Of a stretch of DNA of 64,000 nucleotides, positions 1 through 10,524 are shown piece after piece. The position numbers and the translations under genes were made by a program. The notes beneath the pieces were generated by a model that had not been told where the DNA came from, did not search any database, and saw only the letters and a program-made list of their open reading frames with translations. This DNA is from Phytophthora sp. 'mugwort' (lineage: Eukaryota; Oomycota; Peronosporomycetes; Peronosporales; Peronosporaceae): positions 4,216,001 to 4,280,000 of the forward strand of contig JAUCEF010000005.1 of the NCBI GenBank assembly GCA_033558025.1, read 5' to 3'. Numbering within the stretch: position 1 is the stretch's first letter; every line of letters starts with the position of its first letter.

Positions 1-520
1 CCATCTCACTGCGAGCCCGGTCGAAGCGCCCAATCCAGCGACGCTCATCATCGACCAGCGGCCATAGTCTCAACTGGCGCTCCCACTCATCGCGCGACGG
101 CTGCTGACGGTTCCATCCGCACTTTGGACAACCCTCGACCAAGTGTACGTAGCACAAGCGCCACTCGCGCTCTGCCAGCTCGCAGACGCGCGCTCGAAGG
201 TCACCAATAGCGTGTATGCTTCGCGCGGCCTCCCGGTCTTCGAGCCAAGACGTGAAGAACAAGCCTTCACGTCGAGCGGCGTTCCAGCGGCGGATGAAAG
301 CACACCACGACCGCTGCAGAGCGTCGTGGGTGTAAGAGTGGTTTGCTTCCTTGCCCCGGATCTTGCGGTATCGCGTGAAGTATTCCTTCATGGAGTCGAG
401 GCTCTCGGACTCCTCGGCGCCGTCGAGGCAGTACAGTTCCCACGGCTTGAGGTCTTCGTCCATCACGTGGGTCGCCGAAGAACTGGATGCTCCGGCGACG
501 GACTTGCTGGTCGTCGACAT
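1..520 (-). CDS. Unrecognised protein, N-terminal part only (runs off window edge)
   Basis: An open frame starts at an ATG at 518-520 on the minus strand and continues without a stop to base 1, giving at least 173 residues. I do not recognise the family. The N-terminus is Ser/Thr-rich; the rest is rich in Trp, Arg and acidic residues and looks helical. A CPKC pair lies near residue 140 and could bind metal if matched further on. Codon use is GC-rich, unlike the AT-rich sequence just downstream at 620-900. It sits beside a capsid-like fragment and a frameshifted GKY-motif gene, so it may belong to a mobile or viral-derived patch, but nothing in the visible part proves that. Confidence 0.5.
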   Translation of the reverse strand, partial: MSTTSKSVAGASSSSATHVMDEDLKPWELYCLDGAEESESLDSMKEYFTRYRKIRGKEANHSYTHDALQRSWCAFIRRWNAARREGLFFTSWLEDREAARSIHAIGDLRARVCELAEREWRLCYVHLVEGCPKCGWNRQQPSRDEWERQLRLWPLVDDERRWIGRFDRARSEM

Positions 521-910
521 CGAGGATTGCAGAACGAGCACGCGGATTGGTGCCGCGCGAGGTCGTTATTCAGATCGCTGCTTCAATCACTTTTTCTCTG
601 CGCCAGCACCCACATCGGTGTGAGTGCAACTTTGAGAGGGGGGTGATGTAACGGGCTGGTTACAGTTACATAAGTAGCTAGTTAAGGGTTACATATGTAG
701 GTAGACAAGATATACAAAAGTAGGTACAAAGCACACGAATAGCGTGTGCTTCGTGTAGTCCTGTCATTGGTTGAAAGTGGGAACCCATTTCAACCAATCA
801 GACGACAGTTTGCATTTGAGTGGTTCCGAAGGCCACTAATAAAAATCAGAGTTGAATTTGCGAGTTTGTTAGCACGCTTCCTACCGCTAATAGTGTAAGG
901 TAAGTAGCGG
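521..910. other. Gene-free stretch with two hairpins
   Basis: No coding frame I trust. The sequence turns AT-rich after about 620. Two inverted repeats stand out: a 6-bp stem at 731-749, and a longer stem at 766-798 whose arms match over 15 bases apart from one bulged base. CTGTC at 761-765 and GACAG at 804-808 extend the second stem outward. CCAAT pentamers fall inside the arms. Confidence 0.5.
731..808. repeat. Adjacent inverted repeats (hairpins)
   Basis: Stem 1 is GCACAC...GTGTGC at 731-749. Stem 2 has arms at 766-781 and 784-798 (ATTGGTTGAAA against TTTCAACCAAT) with a 2-base loop and one bulged G. Role unknown: regulatory hairpin, recombination end, or remnant terminal repeat of an inserted element. 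Confidence 0.6.
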
Positions 911-1501
911 TTGATCTCGTCCCGTTACAATGACTGCTATGCTCAGTGGTTCTATCAGCGTGTTGCTGTTGGTAAGCAAGCGACTCAGCATAATGCTGCA
1001 TTCGATCTCCAACTGTCGGCGTCTGTTAAAAATGCCAAATACATTATTCTTCTTCCTTTCGCTGAACAGACGGGTAGCTTTGCTTCCGCCGCTGTACAGC
1101 AATTTCAGAGTCCTTTCGATTCGGCTCCGTGGTCGCTTCACCCGGGATCGTCTATTCGCAACTTCAACGTTCGTATCGGATCTCATCAGACGTTCGATAT
1201 CAGCCATGACTATGACTTCCACCACTTTCACAATGAACTGGCTAAGATTGGATCGATAAATGGTGATTTGACTCCTGAGCTGGTGAATGGTCTTCTTGAC
1301 TATCAGACGTGGTCGCTAACTAACCGCGTTCTCATTGCTGATGTCAGTCGTCTGACTGAGCGTGATATTCCTCAGGCTATTCAGGTACAAGGCATAAACG
1401 CAGGATGCCAAGGAACAAATATGCTCGTACTGGTTGTGAGTGAACAAGAGCTATCTTACGATCGCCTAACGGGTGAGATTTTAGATTTTACCACAGCTTA
1501 G
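911..1501 (+). pseudogene. Capsid-like protein fragment (double jelly-roll type, C-terminal part)
   Basis: An open frame of about 196 codons ends at a TAG at 1499-1501. It has no upstream ATG in frame and a stop just before it at 905-907, so it looks 5'-truncated. The translation resembles the C-terminal jelly roll of capsid proteins of small eukaryotic DNA viruses of the Polinton/adintovirus kind. The features behind this are a QSPFDSAP block, a following NFNVRIG block, a YDFHHFHNEL block, an INGDLTPELVNGL block, and an end of the form hydrophobic strand, short loop, LTGEILDF. Such proteins are normally several hundred residues long, so at most the last third to half remains. The assignment is from memory of the family pattern, not a search. 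Codon use is more AT-rich than in flanking host genes, consistent with foreign origin. Confidence 0.45.
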
Positions 1502-1521
1502 ATTTAAAAAAATATTTTTTC

Positions 1522-1823
1522 TTAGCTTAACTCTTTCAGTAGCTTAGGACACTTTTCAATAACGAATTGGTTCTTGCGAAGGTAATCGATATATCCTGGA
1601 TTCATTCGACTGATCTGCTTGAGGATCTTACTTCGATACTTACCCCAAGTCATCATGTAAGAGTTATCATCAGTCAGAAACTTGCTGTGGAGGAATATCT
1701 TGATTTCATCACTAATAATTTGATTGGGTTGATTGAAAACCTAACGACAATAGCCGGATCACTATCATAGACCTCTTCAATGGTCTTACCTTTGTATTTT
1801 CCGAAAGTTAGTTCGTTCGACAT
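1522..1823 (-). pseudogene. Frameshifted small protein with two GKY motifs (ExoX-like C-terminal type)
   Basis: Reading minus from the ATG at 1821-1823, the first half contains LTFGKYKGKTIEEV followed by an acidic DSDPA stretch, then meets a stop. A second frame takes over and ends at the TAA at 1522-1524; it carries MTWGKYRSKILKQI and NPGYIDYL. The two halves are each about 45-55 residues and look like two copies of one short module, [TW]-GKY-x-x-K followed by DP/NPGY. This pattern is shared with the C-terminal domain seen next to exonucleases in phages and large DNA viruses. One small indel near the middle, in a TTTTCAATCAACCC-like stretch, explains the break. The gene lies tail to tail with the capsid-like fragment, 20 bp away. 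Confidence 0.5.
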
Positions 1824-2158
1824 GTTATCAGTGGGGTGTATCTATATACATACCCCCTTTTAAATTTTTGGGACTTTTTTTTAATTAATTCAGAAATTAC
1901 CGACAGTGCGATCTTAGTGCTTGAGCGGATCTGAAACCACCCTAAGATCCAAAAGGCGTTGCATTCGCTCTCAGGTGGTCGAGAGGTTGCGTCGTCAAAA
2001 TAGCAGCTGGTCCGAAAGAAGGTTCCAGGAATGTTCTTGGTGGTAAATTACGGTAAGGAAAAAAACTGCCGGCGTAATGTTCCAAGTATTACTACTGACC
2101 GATATCCGTGCTGTCGGTGTTACCTCCATTACTTTTTTTAGAGCCATGAATGATCACT
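1824..2158. other. AT-rich gene-free stretch
   Basis: Poly-T/A tracts near 1850-1885; no coding frame or repeat I can support. It separates the degenerate patch from the first intact host gene. Confidence 0.5.
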
Positions 2159-3756
2159 CTATAGCTCTTCGTGAGTAGCTGCAGCACTCGCAGCTTCTTC
2201 CTGTGCAACCTGCTCCAAGATTCGAGTAATGTGCCCGAGGACGACCGCTCCAATAATTTCCGGCGAGTATTTGTCCACCATGTCTTTGCGAGCTTGCTTA
2301 CCCTTAGCAATCGCTTCCTGCGGTGGCAAGACAGATGTGATCACATTAGAGAGAAATACCCCCGCGTTATAGTCAACAGAACGGTCATTTCTCACCTCTG
2401 GATGTGTCTTTATCCGAATCAAAAGCTCCTTCAGATGCTTTACGGAAGGATCAGCCCACCTATGGCCTTTGAATGCGCCTTCCGTGATCTGTTCAAACAG
2501 CAAAAATTGCGTCAGTCAGGCAACAAACCTTCCCTACAGGTTAACGAAAACTCCTTCGTCGGTCTAACCTCGACAAGGCCGTCAATCTGGAGCGGATACG
2601 AGTTCTCCTCCGTCATGTATTCTGTGGTGCCGCTCCAAAAGGTGGCGATCACTGGACGCTCCATCGCCATGGCTTCGACGTGTGGCCGGCCCCATCCTTC
2701 ACCACGCGACGGGAGAACGAACGCGTTGGCAGCTTTGTACAAAGAAGGCATCACCTCCTGCGGAATGTGCGGTGGCAATACGTGAACATGCGGCAACTCG
2801 TCCAGTTTCTTACCGACCGCTTCCAACGCAAACTTCTCAATGACCTTGATAAAGTCACCGGCCGATGACGACGTTGTGTGGTATCCATTCGTAAGCAGCA
2901 CCAGCGCAACATCCTCCTCCGCCGAGAACGCCTGGAAGTACGCCGTCAGCAACACTCTCCACGCCTTCCTCTCTTCCCACTTGAAAATGGACAAGAAGAC
3001 TGTCGTCCTCTCCGTCCGTTCGAACGTCGTCTCTCTTGCCAGCTCGTACACTTGCTCCACCTTCTCGGGATCGAAGAAATCTACGTCCACAACCTCCGGC
3101 ACTACCTTGACCACCTCTGGTCTCACTCCTCCATCGACAAAAATCTTTTCCTGGAACTTGGTAGGCACCCAGATCTCGTCCATCTTGTTCATCCGCTCGG
3201 GCCAGCCCTTGGGCACTCGGTCCGTCTCGAACATGGTGCGTCCGACCTTGTAGAGTGCTCCCTGCGGCGGACAACGGGACGTCATATAGTGCGCGGGCTC
3301 CCACGCTCCTGGTTCCGAGTGGCAGATTGCTAGAGCGATCTTCTTCTGCTTCAGGCGCCAGTAGAAATCTCGCTCCTCGATCCAATGCTGCTCCAGCTTG
3401 GCCTTCATCTCCTCGGTCAAGTCTCGGATAAACGACGGGTTGAGCGAGTCCCCGTGCTGTGTAATCAGCAGCTCGAATGGCTTCTCTGGTCGTAACGACG
3501 TCTCAGTATCTTGGGCTGCCTCTGGTCCCTCCTGACTACCAGTAGTTAAAGCTTGATCGGATGATACACTTGACGCCCGCATTGCAGCGTCCAGGGCCAC
3601 CACGTACGAGTGCGCCTCGCTGCAGTAGCCGCCGCCGCTGAGGAAAGGAGCATACCACAACACGGCGGGGTCTTCTGCCTCGTTCTCGACGGTCGGGCGG
3701 CGTCCGAAAGCCGCTGTAGGCGTCGCGAGCAGCGCACACAGTGCGAGGAAGAGCAT
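2159..3756 (-). CDS. Secretory-pathway glycosyltransferase, GT-B fold (group 1/GT4-like)
   Basis: Predicted to transfer a sugar from a nucleotide donor in the ER/Golgi lumen or at the cell surface. Two exons, complement(2159..2488, 2569..3756), give 505 aa. I chose the ATG at 3754-3756 because it opens a clean signal peptide (MLFLALCALLATPTAAF); an ATG 20 codons upstream adds only a polar leader. The N-terminal half has a G-rich motif, LSGGGY, then SEA, typical of a GT-B first Rossmann half. The C-terminal half has LPSRGEGWGRPHVEAMA, the EX7E-type motif that binds the donor in GT1/GT4 enzymes, followed by VIATFWSGTTEY. The 80-nt intron has a CTGAC branch-like site and a CAG acceptor; its GTTAGA donor is off-consensus, but joining there restores an EGAF..GHRWADPS block common to relatives. 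Acceptor substrate unknown. Confidence 0.82.
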
Positions 3757-3890
3757 CTCTTCGCAATTCTGACGGTGTATTGCAATTTGCGAAGTTTCAC
3801 GGTGGTAAAAAGTCAAGTTGAACGTGATAATTGCATTGGGATCGAGATGTCGTTATATTTATTGCCCTGTGTTCTGTAGTTAAGGTCGAG

Positions 3891-4533
<643 letters not shown>

Positions 4534-4856
4534 GCTGACTAAACTGTAGAGGAAGGAAGAAGAATAGGCTGGCTGCTTGTCGCGTGCGATGCCAATCGAG
4601 AAGTGGAGTGAAGTGTGAAGAGCCCAAAAAAGCTCCACTATTTTAGCAACCCTGCTTTTAGCTGGCTCTCGTTTTAGATGAGACTTAGACCGTATTTTTA
4701 GATGTTCATGATGTAGCGCACATGAAAGACCACTTCCAAATCTGAGTCTGAGTCCACCTGGAGTTACCGCCTCTTGGTGCGCACAAGTCGCAGGTTACGT
4801 TGGCTGAGCCTCGGTGTGCTGCATTGAGCCCTTATACTTGGCGTCTAGGTTCCGCC
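4534..4856. promoter_or_regulatory. Shared divergent promoter region
   Basis: 323 bp lie between the divergent starts of the E2 gene (minus) and the Sfi1-like gene (plus). A CCAAT pentamer occurs near 4591. No TATA box or clear initiator element was found. The role is inferred from position. Confidence 0.4.
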
Positions 4857-7800
4857 ATGGCTGATGCACCCCTAGTGGCCAGCTACAGTCGACAGTTTGC
4901 GTTACGACAGCCTCCCAGACCTCAAAAGACCGGCGCCAACTTCAACATCAAGACACAGGGCAAGCGCTCCACGTCCTGGAAACTCAAGGATGCAGTGACT
5001 GGCAGTGACCAAAAAGCCGCCTCGTTGCACACGCGCAAGACGCTGATGGACGCCTTCAAGCAGCATGGCATGCGGCTGTGCGAAGGCACGAGACTTAACG
5101 CGGTGGGCAAGGGCATCCACGTGCTGGGCCGCGTGCCTCCGACACTAAGCGCGTCCGTCACGGCACTGTATCTGAGCCAAAACAACTTGAAATCATTAGA
5201 AGAGATCGAGCAGTTCTCGGCGGTGCGTCTGCTATCAGTAGGAGGGAATCTGATCTGTTCTGAGCACGAAATATCAAGGCTGAACGAGCTCGCGCAGCTC
5301 CGGAATCTCAACTTGATGGGGAACCCTCTGTGCGACCAGCCAAACTATCGATTACGTGTTATTGCAATGCTTTCGAAGCTACAGGTGCTGGACAACAGCG
5401 ATATCACCAAGAAGGAACGAGAGACAGCGCCTTATGTTGCAGCACAGGACGACGCACTGCGGACGATGGTCACACAGAACCATTTTGACATCCAAAAGCT
5501 GCAGCGGATTGCGCAGATAATCTTGCTACACAAATCGTTTTATGGTCGTGTGATGGCAGGAGTCGCTACAGGGAGATTCGACCGCGTACCGAGTCCGAAC
5601 GAGGTGGCGTGCGATGTGCCGCTCTTGTTGAAGCTGTGGAGGTATGAAAACGCGCTATCGGGACCCGAGCTGGAAGCGCTCAAGGTGCAAATGCTGACGA
5701 TAATCATCCGGACACACGCGAAACTAGCCGACAATCCCAAAGTCAAGGCCAAGGAGTATTTACTCAAGTTAGCGAGTGGGTCTCCGCTACGAGCGGATGG
5801 AGGAGCATTGAGCGACATGAAGCAGCGCTGTGCCTCATGGGAGGAAGCTTTTGGTAACGTCATAGCATTACAACAAAAGACCATTGCACATTTGCACGCG
5901 GTTTGTGGGAAGAACCGCCGAAAGATGGTCGAGTATTTAAAAGATCTGCTTGCGATGGAGCCCAGACAGCGAAGTATATTGATTAAAAGTCGACATGTGG
6001 AGCGAGATGCTGACGAACTCGAAATGAAGCCGCCACGTCGCCAAGATCAAAATCAAGCGCACTCTTGGATGGACTCACGTCTCACTGACGCTCATGACAG
6101 TGAAGATATACGATCTAGCCAGCATCACCTGCCACCACAGCAACAGGATCCCGATATATGGGACAGACAAGCACAAGTCGCATACTCGAGCTTTGTGCCT
6201 CCATTATTTAGCAAGCCATCAGATCGTCACGAACATTCCTCACGTATTGAAGAAGTATCAGCACAGACGTTTCGAGATCGTAAGGCGAATCTTCGTAGTG
6301 GGGACTTTGCAAACAAGTCACTTGGAGAAGCAATTCACGGTTTCAAATTGAGGGATTCAGCGCCTCGAAAAGCTTATCAAGTCGCGCAACTATCGAGCAA
6401 AACCTCTCAAGTTCAAAAGGTGTACACTATGCAACGCCAACACGACGAACTGCTGTCTTCGGGTCTTCTAGAGCAACATTGCACTGTGTTTCAGAAACAT
6501 GTCGGTGATCTACAGCGGTCTTCAGCTGGTTATCAAGGCGAAAGTCATGACATGAGTAGAAGCCGTCGTGATACCGACGTCGCAACCGAGCTCAACTACA
6601 GTCAACGCCGCGTGTCGTCAGCATTCACCCGGGAAGACTTGGATATGACGAGTATCAGTGCTACTAGCCACGCATCTTCGTCACCTCGGCGACGTCCTCG
6701 TACTCATGAGGAAAGTTACGTTCCAATCGCTAAAAGCTCGCCGAATCTGCTAGCTGAAGCTTATTCAACAGTCGAACCAGAATCCGTTCGACGCGTTCAA
6801 GCATCCCAACAGCTTCTTTCTAATCGTGATGAACCTCGAATGAATCCAGAGCAACTGAAAGCTGCAGCATCGCCTAACGACGGTCGACTACAGGAACTCG
6901 AGCAACGAGAAGAGAAATATATCCGTGCACTGATGCAATCGGAACAGCGAGAGCTCGATCTCCGAAACAATTTGTCCAATGTTCAACGGAAATTGGCTTC
7001 TTATCAACGGACACTGGCCCAACAACTGCACGAACGCGAAGCGATTAAAGACGAGGTGGCTCAACGTACGATGGCCGTCGCAACGCCAAAGATCTTCAAG
7101 CGGTTCTTCATCCGATGGATTCAGTTTTACAATTGGTCACAGCAGCTCCAACATGTTCAAAGGAAGCGGTGCTTTATCATACAACACGATCATTTCTGGC
7201 TCTGGAGACGCAAAGTATGGATGCAACAAGAGCTGCGTGCTTGTTGGAAGAAGCAACAACGTCGTATGCGAAGAATTCATTTTGCAGAATGGGTGAACGT
7301 TACCCGAGTGAGCGTGATCGCGAAACGTAGTGCGATGGTACGCGAAACGCGGTTTCTCACTCGTATAATTCACGCATGGAATAGTAGAATTGCTGTGGTA
7401 AAGCACGAGAGAAAGCTACTACAAGACCGTCAGGAACGTGAGATACACAAGTTTCAACGTGTATGTTTCAGTGAATGGAAACGTATTAGCAGATACAAGC
7501 GAGCACTCGAGAAAGTCCAAGAACAACGTTGGGAAGACACGCAGCGTATCAACAAACAAGTGACGTTTTGGAACTGGAAACTGTTCCTGTATTCGGTCGC
7601 GCGGCCTCTCCAAGAACGAGCAGCACAACTTACGTACCGAATGCAAAATCGACAGACACGTCGGCATTTCTGTGAATGGCGCAAAGTGATTCAAGTCAAC
7701 AAGCTGCATCATTTCAGACTGTACCGTCGAATCTGGCGACGCTGGGTGGAGTGGCGTCGACGTGTTCATACAGAGAAACGCGCTGCTCACAAGGAAAAAC

Positions 7801-9941
7801 TTGCCATGGTCAAGATATTTTTTAGTGCGTGGCATGTCACTGCGTCCGAGCAAGCGACCTCCAGACGGTCTTTGAGTTTAGCCAAGCGGTATGTGAATCG
7901 TCGACGTCTTCGGAAGCTGTGGATTCACTGGAAGTATTTTTCAATGGTCAAGCGGAAATATACGCAAGATTCGACCAAAGCTTTGAAGCATTATTTTATG
8001 AAGTTATTGCGCGGTTCGTGGGGCGCGTGGAAAGAGCGAACTCATACCAACTTGCAGAGAGCCAAAGCCAACAAGTACGGGACTTTGCAGCGCCATTTTG
8101 ACGCTTTTCGAACTGGAATTCGGCTCGTAAAGGCACAAAAAGCTCGTGCACGGATGCTTGCGCACGCGGCTAAGCGGCGACAGTGGTCACTCCTTCGACG
8201 AGTTACTAAAACTTGGCGAAGATACTACGCGAGCATGAAACACTGCAAGCAGCACGCTCAGATCCTGGTATTTCAACGGAAACAAGAGGCTCGTAAAGCA
8301 GTTTGGAGAGTCTGGAGATCTCTTTATGTGCAGAAACTGCACCACCAGTTGAAAATACTACGGAGCACGTACGACACAGTTATTTATGAAAAGCAGGAGC
8401 TTGAGGCTCATTTGCAGGCTGCGAAGGACACGGCGGTGTCTCTTTCGGACCAGATTGAAATACTGCATGTGCGCTCCAAAGGTGACGACCAGCAAGCTGT
8501 AAATCTCGAGCAGAAACTGCGTTTTTGCGAAGAAAAAAGTGCGACTTTGGAGAAGGAGCTTAAACATGCAAGAGCTGCCATTGAACAGGAGCGACACACA
8601 TGGGAAGACGCTTTGTGTGAAGAAGAAGAGAAACGAGAGAACGACAGCATCAAGTATCGCTCTCTTGCCCAGGAGAATCAAGTGCAACAAGTTCAACAGA
8701 TCGAGCTGAAGAGAGAACTTGAAGCGGAAAAGGCGAAAGTGGCTGCAGTCGAAAACGTCAATGCGGATCTACTTGGCACTTTAGAGAAGACAGCTGATGC
8801 TCATCACGCAGAGATGACAGTAGCAATGGACAAGCACAAAGAGTTTGAGCAAGAGATAGCAGAACTACGTGGTCACTTACAAGAACAGGAATCTGAGCGG
8901 GAAGATACGGCCAATCGTCTGCAGGAGTACGAAAAGCGGATTGCCAGTACGTGTGAGGCAATGAATGAACATGAACAAGCTCATGAACGAGAAAATGAAC
9001 GCTTACGTAATGAATGCTCCAAAAACGAGGCCAAGTGGAAGGAAGAAGAGGTGAAAAATGCAGAGTTGAGTCGCTTGTTGCAGGAGAAGAATCAGTTGAT
9101 TCTGAACATGACGCATCGGATCAACCACGTGGAGAGTCCCCACACTGATCGATTTGATCCGCATCCAGGGCACGAACAACGCGATACCTTTCATGGTAAC
9201 CAAGAAGGTGGCGGTCGACGAGATCTTCAAATGGTGGCGCAGACTTCGTGCAGAAGACACCGGACATCCAAGTCGACACCCAAAGATAACGACTTTGATC
9301 GAGTTTCTGCTACGATAGCTCAAAGTCGTATGGGATCTCGATCTCGTGTCGTCCCTGTCAACAAATCCGACAAAGAACTGGTAAGACGTCCAAGCCATGC
9401 TGTGTCTGTGGATAATTACTACACGAACTCGGACAAACTCGAGTCACCAGTTAATATCGATCAACACACGAGCAAAATTCACGAAGACATTCGACTGCTT
9501 CAGAAACGGATCTCCAAGAGACTGGAGCAAGCCCCCATGTCTACGAAGCTCCCTCCACGACAAAGAGCGCGTCCTGTATTTTCTAGTACGCTGGAGTCCC
9601 CGATCAGCTCGTGCTCGTCACTTTCAAACGATGATAGTGATAGTACTGAAGAGAAATATTTCGTGGCGGATCGTGTCCGTCAAGCGCGACTTCGGCGGCT
9701 TCAGACGCAGAAACAAGCGGTGATCCTGGCACTTTCCCCGGCGGTCTCCCTTTTGGCGGACCGTGCTCCGACCAAAGAAAAAGAGAGGGAAAATGTGTCA
9801 CGATCGGCTAATTTGTCCAAGAAAAAAATACGGAAGGTGAATACTTTAAAGATCGGTGGGGATCGACTTGTGTCCAGAGTTACTGAAAACAAGAAGGCCA
9901 CCAGGAAACAGCACACAGTCGTAGGTCATATTGAACGCTGA
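4857..9941 (+). CDS. LRR plus Sfi1-like centrin-binding repeat protein (centrosome/basal body)
   Basis: Single exon, 1694 aa, from an ATG in a GCCATGG context at 4857. Residues about 98-195 form SDS22-type leucine-rich repeats (LYLSQNNLKSLEEI; LNLMGNPLCDQPNYR) with an LRR cap. A low-complexity Ser/Gln/Arg-rich linker follows. Residues about 745-1160 contain more than ten units built around Trp, such as HFAEWVNV, CFSEWKRIS, HFCEWRKVI, IWRRWVEWRRR and FFSAWHVTA. This is the F-x3-W helix repeat of Sfi1, which binds centrin along a long helix. Residues about 1160-1420 are heptad-rich coiled coil, and the tail is Ser/Arg-rich. Sfi1 organises spindle-pole or basal-body duplication; adding an LRR head suggests a basal-body or ciliary-root scaffold. 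Function is inferred from the repeats. Confidence 0.8.
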   Translation: MADAPLVASYSRQFALRQPPRPQKTGANFNIKTQGKRSTSWKLKDAVTGSDQKAASLHTRKTLMDAFKQHGMRLCEGTRLNAVGKGIHVLGRVPPTLSASVTALYLSQNNLKSLEEIEQFSAVRLLSVGGNLICSEHEISRLNELAQLRNLNLMGNPLCDQPNYRLRVIAMLSKLQVLDNSDITKKERETAPYVAAQDDALRTMVTQNHFDIQKLQRIAQIILLHKSFYGRVMAGVATGRFDRVPSPNEVACDVPLLLKLWRYENALSGPELEALKVQMLTIIIRTHAKLADNPKVKAKEYLLKLASGSPLRADGGALSDMKQRCASWEEAFGNVIALQQKTIAHLHAVCGKNRRKMVEYLKDLLAMEPRQRSILIKSRHVERDADELEMKPPRRQDQNQAHSWMDSRLTDAHDSEDIRSSQHHLPPQQQDPDIWDRQAQVAYSSFVPPLFSKPSDRHEHSSRIEEVSAQTFRDRKANLRSGDFANKSLGEAIHGFKLRDSAPRKAYQVAQLSSKTSQVQKVYTMQRQHDELLSSGLLEQHCTVFQKHVGDLQRSSAGYQGESHDMSRSRRDTDVATELNYSQRRVSSAFTREDLDMTSISATSHASSSPRRRPRTHEESYVPIAKSSPNLLAEAYSTVEPESVRRVQASQQLLSNRDEPRMNPEQLKAAASPNDGRLQELEQREEKYIRALMQSEQRELDLRNNLSNVQRKLASYQRTLAQQLHEREAIKDEVAQRTMAVATPKIFKRFFIRWIQFYNWSQQLQHVQRKRCFIIQHDHFWLWRRKVWMQQELRACWKKQQRRMRRIHFAEWVNVTRVSVIAKRSAMVRETRFLTRIIHAWNSRIAVVKHERKLLQDRQEREIHKFQRVCFSEWKRISRYKRALEKVQEQRWEDTQRINKQVTFWNWKLFLYSVARPLQERAAQLTYRMQNRQTRRHFCEWRKVIQVNKLHHFRLYRRIWRRWVEWRRRVHTEKRAAHKEKLAMVKIFFSAWHVTASEQATSRRSLSLAKRYVNRRRLRKLWIHWKYFSMVKRKYTQDSTKALKHYFMKLLRGSWGAWKERTHTNLQRAKANKYGTLQRHFDAFRTGIRLVKAQKARARMLAHAAKRRQWSLLRRVTKTWRRYYASMKHCKQHAQILVFQRKQEARKAVWRVWRSLYVQKLHHQLKILRSTYDTVIYEKQELEAHLQAAKDTAVSLSDQIEILHVRSKGDDQQAVNLEQKLRFCEEKSATLEKELKHARAAIEQERHTWEDALCEEEEKRENDSIKYRSLAQENQVQQVQQIELKRELEAEKAKVAAVENVNADLLGTLEKTADAHHAEMTVAMDKHKEFEQEIAELRGHLQEQESEREDTANRLQEYEKRIASTCEAMNEHEQAHERENERLRNECSKNEAKWKEEEVKNAELSRLLQEKNQLILNMTHRINHVESPHTDRFDPHPGHEQRDTFHGNQEGGGRRDLQMVAQTSCRRHRTSKSTPKDNDFDRVSATIAQSRMGSRSRVVPVNKSDKELVRRPSHAVSVDNYYTNSDKLESPVNIDQHTSKIHEDIRLLQKRISKRLEQAPMSTKLPPRQRARPVFSSTLESPISSCSSLSNDDSDSTEEKYFVADRVRQARLRRLQTQKQAVILALSPAVSLLADRAPTKEKERENVSRSANLSKKKIRKVNTLKIGGDRLVSRVTENKKATRKQHTVVGHIER

Positions 9942-10100
9942 TGGCACTATTTTCTTTATATTTTGGCATTTCTTGTCGTCGTTGTCCTTGTACTTCAACG
10001 CTGTAAACTTAACAGGAAAATGTATTTTTTTCTCTCTGGTGATGCACCATGCATCACGCTTGCATAATCCACCGCATTTCTCCAATTTTTAAATATCCTA

Positions 10101-10128
10101 CTTCCTCCTGTTTTTTGGTTTTGGGACA
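10101..10128 (+). repeat. Left terminal inverted repeat of the mariner element
   Basis: Begins CTTCCTCCTG, runs through a T-rich stretch and ends TTGGGACA. Pairs with 12087-12115 apart from two or three differences in the T/A run. Confidence 0.88.
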
Positions 10129-10524
10129 TTTAAAAAAACCGGTCATCAAAACCGGTAGATACATGCGCGATCCATCTGATCAGCCTTTAATTAACCCCCG
10201 ATGCCAAACACTTCACAAGGTTTTTTTTAATCGCAGGATTTGAGTCAGTTTTGAGCAAAGTTATCACCGAAAACGTGGAACAACATTTGCGCCATTTTTA
10301 AGCACAGAAAAAGGAGACGCTTCTAGTTTTCCTCAAAGGCTCGCGCTGCGACCGCTGATTGGCGCACGAGAACCTCCGGAGGCGCTCAATTTTTTTTTGA
10401 GCACCGAAAAAGCATGAGGACTCGCAAAGTTACGAATAGAATCGTCAAGCACACCTCTTCCATTCTCAATTCTGCTTTCTACAGCTCACTTCCTCGGCAT
10501 TGTGTCCCCTGCTATGTCCCTACG

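Noticed and set aside
4800..4856. Earlier non-ATG start for the Sfi1-like protein
   Set aside because: It would need a TTG start; the ATG at 4857 has a strong GCCATGG context.
10099..10240. Plus-strand frame at the mariner left end as a gene
   Set aside because: It lies inside the terminal repeat and A/T tracts of the transposon.
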